Part shown: positions 1-5,028 of the stretch, in pieces
How the letters are laid out: every line of letters begins with the position of its first letter
How positions within the stretch are numbered: the stretch's first letter is position 1
DNA from: a bacterium
GTDB lineage: Bacteria > Patescibacteriota > Minisyncoccia > Minisyncoccales > Minisyncoccaceae
Assembly: GCA_023229485.1 (NCBI GenBank)
Contig: JALNZJ010000063.1
Location: forward strand, 1-5,390
Direction: 5' to 3'
Length of the DNA: 5,390 nucleotides
Made by a program: the position numbers and the translations under genes
Notes under the pieces: model-generated
The model's input: only the letters and a program-made list of their open reading frames with translations
Database searches by the model: none
What the model was told of the DNA's origin: nothing

Positions 1-1154
1 CAACACATTGACCTCACATCCTCTGGCTTCATATCAGAATTGATATAGTTAGCAAAATAATTTATTCCATATTTTGCTGAAGCTTCAAACATAGGAATCA
101 AGGCTGGATCATCCCAAGGAAAATCAGGAGTTATATTAATTGTCGGTATCGGGAAAGAAAATGGCCTTCCACTTCGATCTCCTTTTATCATCGCCGTATA
201 GAAAGCCTTTGCAAAAACTTTCATTTCCTCTTCAAATTCACCATAAGTTTCTTTTTGAGGCAATCCACCAATTAATACAGGTTGTTTTGCAAAAACCCCA
301 GAAGGTTTCAAATCAAGAGTAATATTAGTAAAAGGGCACTGAAATCCAACTCTTGTTGGAACAGCCATATTGTAAAGGAATTCTTGAATTGCTTGTTCTA
401 CCTGAACGTAACTAAGATTATCATAACGAATAAAGGGAGCGAGCAAGGTATCAAAATTTGAGAACGATACAGCTCCAGCAGCTTCTCCCTGAAGAGTATA
501 CATAAAATTAACTATCTGGCCCAAGGCTGTACGAAAATGTTTTGGAGGATAAGATTCTATCTTACCAGAAACACCACCAAATCCTTCTTGAAGTAATGCG
601 TATAAATCCCACCCAACACAATAGCAAGAAAGTGTATCAAGATTATGAATGTGCATATCTCCTGATTCATGAGCTTCTCTTACTTCCTGAGGATAAATTT
701 TATTAAGCCAATATTTTTTAACGATATAAGAAACCCCATAATGGTTTAATCCCTGAAGAGAAAAAGTCATATTAGAGTTTTCTTGAACCTCCCAGTCTAA
801 TTTATCTAAATAATCATCAACTCTATCAACGGCTTCTTCACTAATTTCTTGTGCCTCTCTAATTCTCCTTCTCTGTTCTCTGTAAAGGATAAAAGCTTTG
901 GCAGCATCAATCTCATCTTCAAGCATTAATGCTTCTTCAACGATATCTTGGATTTCTTCAACGGTAGGTATTTCGTTCTCTTTAAATCTTCTGTTTAAAA
1001 TATCAACTACCTTGTCTGAAATATTACTTGTTTTCTCACCGTTTCCAGAATCAGTAAAAGTTATCGCTTTAAAAACAGCTTTTGTAATTTTTTCTTGATT
1101 AAATTCTACAAGATCGCCATTCCTCTTTCTAATTTTAGTGATTTTATTTGTCAT
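1..1154 (-). CDS. nrdD: Anaerobic (class III) ribonucleoside-triphosphate reductase, 3' truncated by the window edge
   Basis: This gene makes deoxyribonucleotides from ribonucleoside triphosphates without oxygen, using a glycyl radical installed by the radical-SAM activase NrdG. The frame is open from the ATG at 1154 to the window edge, giving 384 complete codons. Residues 3 to about 95 look like an ATP-cone, the allosteric nucleotide-binding domain. The reductase barrel follows, with GDMHIHNLDTLSCYCVGWDL (165-184), FPIPTINIT (334-342) and SMC (382-384); the next two bases, TG, suggest the family's SMCC motif. The C-terminal glycyl-radical loop and zinc cysteines lie outside the window. C177 and C179 fall near the cysteine that serves formate-dependent NrdD enzymes, an inference from family knowledge. 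An in-frame TAG four codons upstream fixes the ATG as the only good start. No SD is correctly spaced; the GGGGAGG upstream lies inside the promoter spacer. The gene is separated from ftsZ by 134 bases and probably has its own promoter. Confidence 0.95.
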   Translation of the reverse strand, partial: MTNKITKIRKRNGDLVEFNQEKITKAVFKAITFTDSGNGEKTSNISDKVVDILNRRFKENEIPTVEEIQDIVEEALMLEDEIDAAKAFILYREQRRRIREAQEISEEAVDRVDDYLDKLDWEVQENSNMTFSLQGLNHYGVSYIVKKYWLNKIYPQEVREAHESGDMHIHNLDTLSCYCVGWDLYALLQEGFGGVSGKIESYPPKHFRTALGQIVNFMYTLQGEAAGAVSFSNFDTLLAPFIRYDNLSYVQVEQAIQEFLYNMAVPTRVGFQCPFTNITLDLKPSGVFAKQPVLIGGLPQKETYGEFEEEMKVFAKAFYTAMIKGDRSGRPFSFPIPTINITPDFPWDDPALIPMFEASAKYGINYFANYINSDMKPEDVRSMC

Positions 1155-1163
1155 GATATTACA

Positions 1164-1192
1164 ATTCTATCCTCCCCTAAAATCGCTGTCAA
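1164..1192 (-). promoter_or_regulatory. Sigma70-type promoter for nrdD, predicted near-leaderless start
   Basis: On the minus strand a perfect -35 TTGACA (1192-1187) is followed by a 17-base spacer and a -10 TAGAAT (1169-1164), 5 of 6 to consensus. Standard spacing puts the transcription start at about 1157, an A, leaving roughly 3 bases before the nrdD ATG at 1154. The purine-rich GGGGAGG (1177-1171) falls in the spacer and is 16 bases from the ATG, so it is unlikely to be the ribosome binding site. The match is seen directly; promoter activity is inferred. Confidence 0.7.
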
Positions 1193-1200
1193 TTTTGACA
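1187..1200. repeat. Perfect palindrome overlapping the nrdD -35 box (possible operator)
   Basis: TGTCAA-TT-TTGACA is a perfect inverted repeat with 6-base arms and a 2-base centre. Its left arm is the nrdD -35 element read on the minus strand. A dimeric repressor binding here would block RNA polymerase. It does not resemble the NrdR box I know (ACAC...GTGT type), so no regulator is named. Part of the symmetry may be chance, because a -35 box is itself one arm. Confidence 0.4.
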
Positions 1201-1217
1201 AAAATCTATAAGATTTT
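1201..1217. repeat. AT-rich inverted repeat upstream of the nrdD promoter
   Basis: AAAATCT-ATA-AGATTTT has perfect 7-base arms and a 3-base centre, and directly abuts the TGTCAA palindrome. It lies just upstream of the nrdD -35 box, where activators or co-operating repressors often bind. On the minus strand it could also form a weak hairpin ending in a T run, so a weak terminator for the ftsZ transcript is the alternative. AT-rich composition makes chance symmetry more likely. Confidence 0.35.
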
Positions 1218-1247
1218 CTTGATTTTTAATGGGTCTGTTGATAATTT

Positions 1248-1273
1248 TTGGGATATAAACACTTATAACCCAA
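1248..1273. repeat. Hairpin-forming inverted repeat behind ftsZ
   Basis: Arms TTGGG and CCCAA enclose a second perfect pair, TATAA and TTATA, with one mismatch on each side and a 4-base loop. That is ten base pairs plus one mismatch. The element lies 16 bases past the ftsZ stop on the transcribed strand. It could end or stabilise the ybeY-ftsA-ftsZ mRNA, but no T run follows on the minus strand, so it is not a canonical intrinsic terminator. Confidence 0.45.
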
Positions 1274-1288
1274 TAAAAATATTAAAAA

Positions 1289-2218
1289 TTACTTATTAGG
1301 ACTAGTAGCAATAATAGTAATCCTAATTTCATCCTTATTTAAAGATTCATCACGAGATGCACCAAAAATAATCTTTGCATTTGATGAGACTCTTTTCTTA
1401 ACTTCCTCTGCAATCTTTTTAACTTCAAGTACAGTTGCACTTCCTGATCCAGAAGCAACATTAAAAAGAATACTATTTGTTTTTTCAAGAGAAAATCCAC
1501 TTATCGATAAAGAAAAAGCTTTATCAATCGCTTTTATTGCCCTATCCTTCCCTTCGCCCTTTCCTGTACCAAAAAAGGCAACTCCACCATTTTTCAAAGT
1601 TTCTTTTATATCAGCGAAGTCAAGATTTAATATTCCAGTATTTGAAATAATATTGGAAATACTTTCCACTGCCTCCTTAAGTAAATCATCACATTTCTGA
1701 AAAGCATAATCGATTGTAGCTTTTGGTGGAATTATACTTGTTAATTTATCGTTTGGTATAACAACTAAAGTATCGATGTGTTTTTTTATTTCTTCCAAAC
1801 TTGAAAGCGCAATTTTTTTCCTTTTTTTACCTTCAAAAGAAAAAGGCAAGGTAACAACACCAATAGTAAGAACTCCTAATTTTTTTGCCATTTCGGCAAC
1901 CACTGGCATAGCACCAGACCCCGTTCCGCCACCAAGTCCAGCCGAAAGAAAAACTATATCAGCATCTTTTATTAAATCTTCTATCTCTTTCTGACTTTCT
2001 CTTGCTGCCATCGCTCCAACTTCTGGCTTCATTCCTGAGCCAAGACCGTTAGTAGTTTTTTCTCCAATTTTCATTTTTAAATGAGCATCTTTTTTTTTCA
2101 AATCCTGAACATCTGTATTCATACTAATAAGATCGGCATTCTTAATACTTCCTCCAAATAAACGAGAAATAGTATTACAGCCAGCCCCACCTATTCCAAT
2201 TACTATTATCTTAGTCAT
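1289..2218 (-). CDS. ftsZ: Cell-division GTPase FtsZ, short form lacking the C-terminal tail
   Basis: FtsZ is the tubulin-like GTPase that polymerises into the division ring at midcell. The 309 residues cover the whole globular core. They include the glycine-rich N-terminal nucleotide loop (VIGIGGAGCN, 6-15), NTD (34-36), GLGSGMKPEVG (58-68), the tubulin signature GGGTGSG (96-102), VVTLPFSFEGKK (121-132), VIPNDKL (153-159) and the catalytic T7 loop NLDFAD (198-203; N198, D200, D203). The C-terminal subdomain ends in IIFGA and RITIIAT, then stops after SPNK. The usual disordered linker and terminal peptide (DIPxFLR-like), which bind FtsA and other tethers, are absent, and I see no remnant in the downstream frames. 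The typical family length is 350-400 residues. The start ATG is 4 bases after the ftsA stop, so translational coupling is likely; there is no clear SD. A second, full-length FtsZ elsewhere in the genome cannot be excluded. Confidence 0.96.
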   Translation of the reverse strand: MTKIIVIGIGGAGCNTISRLFGGSIKNADLISMNTDVQDLKKKDAHLKMKIGEKTTNGLGSGMKPEVGAMAARESQKEIEDLIKDADIVFLSAGLGGGTGSGAMPVVAEMAKKLGVLTIGVVTLPFSFEGKKRKKIALSSLEEIKKHIDTLVVIPNDKLTSIIPPKATIDYAFQKCDDLLKEAVESISNIISNTGILNLDFADIKETLKNGGVAFFGTGKGEGKDRAIKAIDKAFSLSISGFSLEKTNSILFNVASGSGSATVLEVKKIAEEVKKRVSSNAKIIFGASRDESLNKDEIRITIIATSPNK

Positions 2219-2222
2219 TCTT

Positions 2223-3593
2223 TTAAGGAATTAAATTTCCAATTATTTCTCCAATTTTTCCAAAAAACCCTTTTATCCGACCATTTCCAGACTTTCCTGA
2301 GTCCGCTTCATCTTCATCTAATTCATCAATTACCAAACCACAAACAGTAACATAGGAAGGATCTTTATCTAACCCAGAAAAATCCTTTGCATAACCAATT
2401 CGACAAGGAAGATTAAATTCTTTTTTTGCCACATCAACAATTCCTGGTAATTTTGCTCCACCACCAACAATTATAATTCCTCCTGGCAAAAGCCCAGAAT
2501 TAGCAGATGAATTAATTTGCTGTGCAATTAATTCAAATATTTCCGACACTCTTGCTTCTATTATCTTTTTTAACTCTCTTTCATAAAAACAAAAACAATT
2601 TTTCTTTGGCAATTTTTCTTTTTTTACTGCCATAACTTTTTTATTTCCGTTTTGCCTTCCTAAAATTTCAATCTTTTTCTTTATTATTGGCTCATCATCC
2701 TCGTTATCATCTTTAAGGCTAACACCAAAAACAGAATCAAGATCAAATTCTATTTTTTTACCTAAGCCCCCTTTGCAATCACTAAGACAACATCCAAATT
2801 GTTGTTTGATTTTTTCTGCTACCTCTATTTCTGTCTTAAATCCAATTGCAATATCATTTGTAATATTAGACGATCCAACGGGATATACAGCCGAGCTAAT
2901 TAATCTTCCATCCTGATAAATAATAACGCTAGAAGTTCCAGCTCCAATATTAACAACAGCAACCCCAAGCTCTTTTAAGTCTTGATTTAAAACTACTCTC
3001 GCATCAGCAATTGGATTAGCGATTATTCCATCGCTACTACCGAGTCCAGCAACATTTAAAGCCTGATCAATACTTTCTCGGTCAGAAAAAAAGCAAGCCA
3101 AAACTAAGGCATCCAATTTTAATTTATATCCTTGAAGTCCAATAGGATTTTTAATTTCACCTTCATCATCCAATGTCCATTCCCTTGGATAAACTCCTAG
3201 TATTTCCTTATTAGTAAGGACTGGTCCAATTTTTTCCTGAACTTGGAGATTAACTCTTTCAACATCTTCTGCAGAAACTTTTCCATTAGCACGACCAACC
3301 AAAATCGTCTCTTGACTTGGAATCATTTCAATCTTACTGCCATTAATATTAACATATATTTCATCTAGCTTTTGTCCATCAAATTTTCGTTCAGCCCTAA
3401 CAACTAATTCTTGAATTTTTTTACCAACCTCGACTGGATTTCTCACTCTTCCTTTCTGTACTCCTGCAGATTTTACTTTATCAAAAAACAAAACCTCCTG
3501 GACTTCACCAGTATCAGGATTTTTTTTAACAGTCAAAATTTTAATAGTGTCCGTGCCAATATCAATACCAGTAACGATTTGAGGTTTTGCCAT
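2223..3593 (-). CDS. ftsA: Cell-division actin-like protein FtsA, with an enlarged cysteine-flanked insert
   Basis: FtsA is an actin-fold ATPase that anchors FtsZ filaments to the inner membrane and recruits later division proteins. The 456 residues show phosphate-1 (GIDIGTDTIKI, 9-19), the SHS2/1C region at roughly 80-165, phosphate-2 (VVNIGAGTSSVIIY, 213-226) and the adenosine loop (IIIVGGGAKLPG, 373-384). An acidic linker (DELDEDEADSG, 423-433) leads to a basic-hydrophobic amphipathic helix (RIKGFFGKIGEIIGNLIP, 439-456), the membrane-targeting sequence. The protein is about 35 residues longer than E. coli FtsA. The extra length seems to lie in a lysine- and acid-rich stretch at about 274-332, bracketed by C268, C269 and C273 on one side and C333 and C335 on the other. 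The gene starts 6 bases after ybeY stops and ends 4 bases before ftsZ. The ATG has only TCAAAA in front, so coupling to ybeY translation is likely. Confidence 0.95.
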   Translation of the reverse strand: MAKPQIVTGIDIGTDTIKILTVKKNPDTGEVQEVLFFDKVKSAGVQKGRVRNPVEVGKKIQELVVRAERKFDGQKLDEIYVNINGSKIEMIPSQETILVGRANGKVSAEDVERVNLQVQEKIGPVLTNKEILGVYPREWTLDDEGEIKNPIGLQGYKLKLDALVLACFFSDRESIDQALNVAGLGSSDGIIANPIADARVVLNQDLKELGVAVVNIGAGTSSVIIYQDGRLISSAVYPVGSSNITNDIAIGFKTEIEVAEKIKQQFGCCLSDCKGGLGKKIEFDLDSVFGVSLKDDNEDDEPIIKKKIEILGRQNGNKKVMAVKKEKLPKKNCFCFYERELKKIIEARVSEIFELIAQQINSSANSGLLPGGIIIVGGGAKLPGIVDVAKKEFNLPCRIGYAKDFSGLDKDPSYVTVCGLVIDELDEDEADSGKSGNGRIKGFFGKIGEIIGNLIP

Positions 3594-3599
3594 TTTTGA

Positions 3600-4058
3600 T
3601 TATTTTACTTTTACTTTTTTATCTTTAAAAAACATTGCAAGATATTCTTCCTGCTTCAAAAACATTTTTTTTGCATCTTCTTCGTCATTTTCATGATCAT
3701 AATCCAAGAGATGCAAAATACCATGAATTAAAACCCTTACTAATTCATTTTTAAAAGAAACATTTGCCTCCTTAGCATTTTTCTCTACCTCTTCAGTGCA
3801 AATTACTATTTCAGGCAAGACAAAACATTCTACTGATAAAAAATCTTTTATGCTCCCAAAAGAAAGAACATCGGTTGCCTTATTAAATTTTCGATACTGT
3901 AAATTAATTTTACGAATATCCTCCTCATTAACAATTACTATAGAAATATCAACCTTTTTACCCACCTTTTCTTTAGCCAAAACTATATTAGCTATATCAA
4001 CAAGAGATTTCTTATCTATTCTTTTAAAATTTACATTCAAACTTTGAATTTCAATCAT
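3600..4058 (-). CDS. ybeY: rRNA-maturation endoribonuclease YbeY
   Basis: YbeY is a zinc-dependent single-strand endoribonuclease involved in 16S rRNA 3'-end maturation and ribosome quality control. From the chosen start it has 152 residues, the usual family length. Visible motifs are YRKFNKATDVLSF (55-67), carrying the conserved arginine R56, and the zinc motif HGILHLLDYDH (112-122) with ligands H112, H116 and H122. The family consensus is HGxLHLxGYDH; here the glycine is aspartate (D119). The family's LGDI is also LPEI here (81-84). The frame is open further upstream to an ATG at 4121, but those 21 extra residues (MLLWLAPLCNKS...) have no counterpart in family members I know, so I choose MIEIQSL at 4058. 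No SD precedes either ATG. It appears to be the first gene of an operon with ftsA and ftsZ. The domain call is sure; the start is less so. Confidence 0.93.
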   Translation of the reverse strand: MIEIQSLNVNFKRIDKKSLVDIANIVLAKEKVGKKVDISIVIVNEEDIRKINLQYRKFNKATDVLSFGSIKDFLSVECFVLPEIVICTEEVEKNAKEANVSFKNELVRVLIHGILHLLDYDHENDEEDAKKMFLKQEEYLAMFFKDKKVKVK

Positions 4059-4140
4059 TTCTATTATATATTTTACTAAATAATATGATTTATTGCAAAG
4101 AGGTGCAAGCCATAACAACATTATCTAAGCATTAATGACT

Positions 4141-4149
4141 ATTATAGCA
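4141..4149 (-). promoter_or_regulatory. Extended -10 promoter for ybeY-ftsA-ftsZ
   Basis: On the minus strand TGC-TATAAT is a perfect extended -10 element (TGN plus the consensus hexamer). A weak -35 candidate, TTGAAG, sits at 4172-4167 with a 20-base spacer, longer than ideal, but extended -10 promoters need little -35 contact. The predicted start near 4134 gives a leader of about 75 bases to the ybeY ATG at 4058, or about 12 bases to the alternative ATG at 4121. It lies just beyond the yqeY terminator, where a new promoter is expected. Confidence 0.55.
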
Positions 4150-4158
4150 TAATAAATT

Positions 4159-4179
4159 AAAAATATCTTCAAGATTTTT
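4159..4179. repeat. AT-rich dyad upstream of the ybeY promoter
   Basis: The 21 bases have arms ATCTT and AAGAT around a single central base, extended outward by A and T runs with one unpaired base. The dyad overlaps the -35 region of the ybeY promoter. Its AAGATTTT half resembles the half-site of the repeat at 1201-1217 upstream of nrdD, so a shared regulator is conceivable. Low complexity makes chance a serious alternative. Confidence 0.25.
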
Positions 4180-4193
4180 ATCTTTTTTCCAAC

Positions 4194-4218
4194 AAAAAAC
4201 CCGCCTAAGCGAGTTTTT
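4194..4218 (-). terminator. Intrinsic terminator behind yqeY
   Basis: Read on the minus strand, A-rich bases lead into CTCGC, loop TTAG, then GCGGG and a run of six T (4199-4194). The A and T runs extend the stem to about ten pairs. One pair is G-U on the minus strand but would be a C-A mismatch on the plus strand, which supports minus-strand use. The hairpin begins about 12 bases past the yqeY stop and separates yqeY from the ybeY-ftsA-ftsZ operon. Confidence 0.85.
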
Positions 4219-4230
4219 ACTCTAAATGTC

Positions 4231-4728
4231 TTATTTTCCTAATAATTCTCTTACAATTTGCCCAACCAAATTGCCATCTGACTTTCCTTTTGTTTTTGGT
4301 ACAATTTCTTTCATTACAATCCCAATATCATTTATATCCTTTGCACCAACATTTTCGATAACATCTTTTACTAAGATTCTTATTTCTTCTTCACTTAACT
4401 CCGCGGGCATATATTTTTTTAAAATATCTAATTCTGCCTTCTCTCCTTCTACTAAATCAAATCTACCTCCTTTCTCAAAACTAACAATACTATCTCGCCT
4501 TTTTTTAACTTCTTGAGAAATAACTTCCAATATTTCTTCATCAATTAATTTTGACTGAATAGCCAAGTCCTCTTCGCTTAAATTTTGGTTAGCTTCAATC
4601 AACTTAACTCTTTTTTCTATTTCTTTATTTGTAATAGCTGCTTTAAGCATTCTAAGGCAAGAAACAATTTTTTCGTCTTTTGCTTTCTGTGCAGTTATTA
4701 AGTCTTCTTTTATTTGTTCTGATAACAT
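4231..4728 (-). CDS. yqeY: GatB/YqeY domain protein
   Basis: This is a stand-alone YqeY protein of 165 residues. It is helical and related to the C-terminal tail of GatB, the tRNA-dependent amidotransferase subunit; its precise role is not established. The family pattern is clear: LRMLKAAITNKEIEKR (25-40), VKKRRDSIVSFEKGGRFDL (74-92), EKAELDILKKYMP (96-108) and the C-terminal MKEIVPKTKGKSDGNLVGQI. The segment at about 41-60 is a charged linker typical of the family. The gene follows rpsU, a conserved neighbourhood in many bacteria, which suggests a translation-linked role, perhaps in tRNA aminoacylation or amidation. The ATG is preceded by a run of A and no SD. It lies between two terminators: one closes rpsU just upstream, the other follows its own stop. 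No promoter is obvious in the 25 bases between the first terminator and the start. Confidence 0.93.
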   Translation of the reverse strand: MLSEQIKEDLITAQKAKDEKIVSCLRMLKAAITNKEIEKRVKLIEANQNLSEEDLAIQSKLIDEEILEVISQEVKKRRDSIVSFEKGGRFDLVEGEKAELDILKKYMPAELSEEEIRILVKDVIENVGAKDINDIGIVMKEIVPKTKGKSDGNLVGQIVRELLGK

Positions 4729-4753
4729 TTTTTTTAAATTACGTTACTTAATT

Positions 4754-4783
4754 AAAAACAGCCATTACAAATAACGGCTGTTT
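4754..4783 (-). terminator. Intrinsic terminator or attenuator between rpsU and yqeY
   Basis: On the minus strand AAACAGCCGTTA, loop TTTG, then TAATGGCTGTTT form a 12-base-pair stem with a single G-U wobble, ending in five T (4758-4754). The wobble would be an A-C mismatch on the plus strand, so it is built for minus-strand transcripts. It begins 7 bases after the rpsU stop. With no obvious promoter before yqeY, it may be leaky and set a higher S21 to YqeY ratio. Confidence 0.8.
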
Positions 4784-4790
4784 ACAATTA

Positions 4791-5000
4791 CTAAATTTTT
4801 CCAAGCTTCTTCTTTTTATCATACTCAACTTTCTTTTTAACTCTTATGAGGGCAGCCCTCTTTGCAAGATTACCACTCTTGATTCTAGCTCTAAACTTCC
4901 TCTTTCTTGCTTCAACCAACACTCCGCTGCTTTTAACAGCTTTCGTAAATCGGTAAACCAATGACTGAGATGTTTCTTTCGGTAATTTACTAATTTTCAT
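4791..5000 (-). CDS. rpsU: 30S ribosomal protein S21
   Basis: S21 binds the small subunit near the 3' end of 16S rRNA and the Shine-Dalgarno helix, and helps start-site selection. The 69 residues are strongly basic, as expected, and match the family in length and pattern: an N-terminal part with LVYRFTKAVKSSGVL (14-28), then ARKRKFRAR (31-39) and a lysine-rich tail (RVKKKVEYDKKKK). The gene begins 28 bases after the hisS stop with no terminator between, so the two are probably co-transcribed. The upstream AAAAAGAAT contains only a weak AAGA purine tract. It ends in TAG, the only non-TAA stop in the window, and a hairpin terminator follows at once. The other AUG-bearing frames here are not coding. 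Confidence 0.92.
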   Translation of the reverse strand: MKISKLPKETSQSLVYRFTKAVKSSGVLVEARKRKFRARIKSGNLAKRAALIRVKKKVEYDKKKKLGKI

Positions 5001-5028
5001 ATTCTTTTTACTAAATTTTATTTTAACC

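Noticed and set aside
140..1098. Plus-strand open frames of 60 and 66 residues inside the nrdD region (140-322, 898-1098)
   Set aside because: They lie opposite a continuous 384-codon nrdD frame with clear family motifs, and are serine/phenylalanine-rich in the way antisense reads of AT-rich genes are.
1171..1177. GGGGAGG (minus strand) as the nrdD ribosome binding site
   Set aside because: It is 16 bases from the ATG, too far for normal SD spacing, and sits exactly between well-spaced -35 and -10 boxes.
2090..2098. Run of nine T in ftsZ (Lys codons on the minus strand) as a programmed slippage or frameshift site
   Set aside because: The zero frame is intact and matches the family on both sides; homopolymers are common at this base composition. 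It is only a place to check assembly quality.
4080..4108. Second promoter for ybeY (TTGCAC, 17 bases, TATTAT on the minus strand)
   Set aside because: The -35 matches only 3 of 6 bases and TATTAT-like strings are frequent here; the extended -10 at 4141-4149 is stronger.
4059..4121. Longer ybeY starting at the ATG at 4121 (173 residues)
   Set aside because: The extra 21 residues do not match the family, and the 152-residue form has the usual length and N-terminus. Kept only as an alternative.
1776..4516. Plus-strand open frames opposite ftsZ, ftsA, ybeY and yqeY (1776-1994, 3411-3599, 3796-4047, 4226-4516)
   Set aside because: All are antisense shadows of well-supported genes, with low-complexity S/F/I/L-rich translations and no recognisable domain or ribosome binding site.
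4848..4860. GAGGGCAGCCCTC palindrome inside rpsU as a regulatory hairpin
   Set aside because: It encodes conserved Arg-Ala-Ala residues of S21, the hairpin loop would be very small, and nothing else suggests autoregulation.
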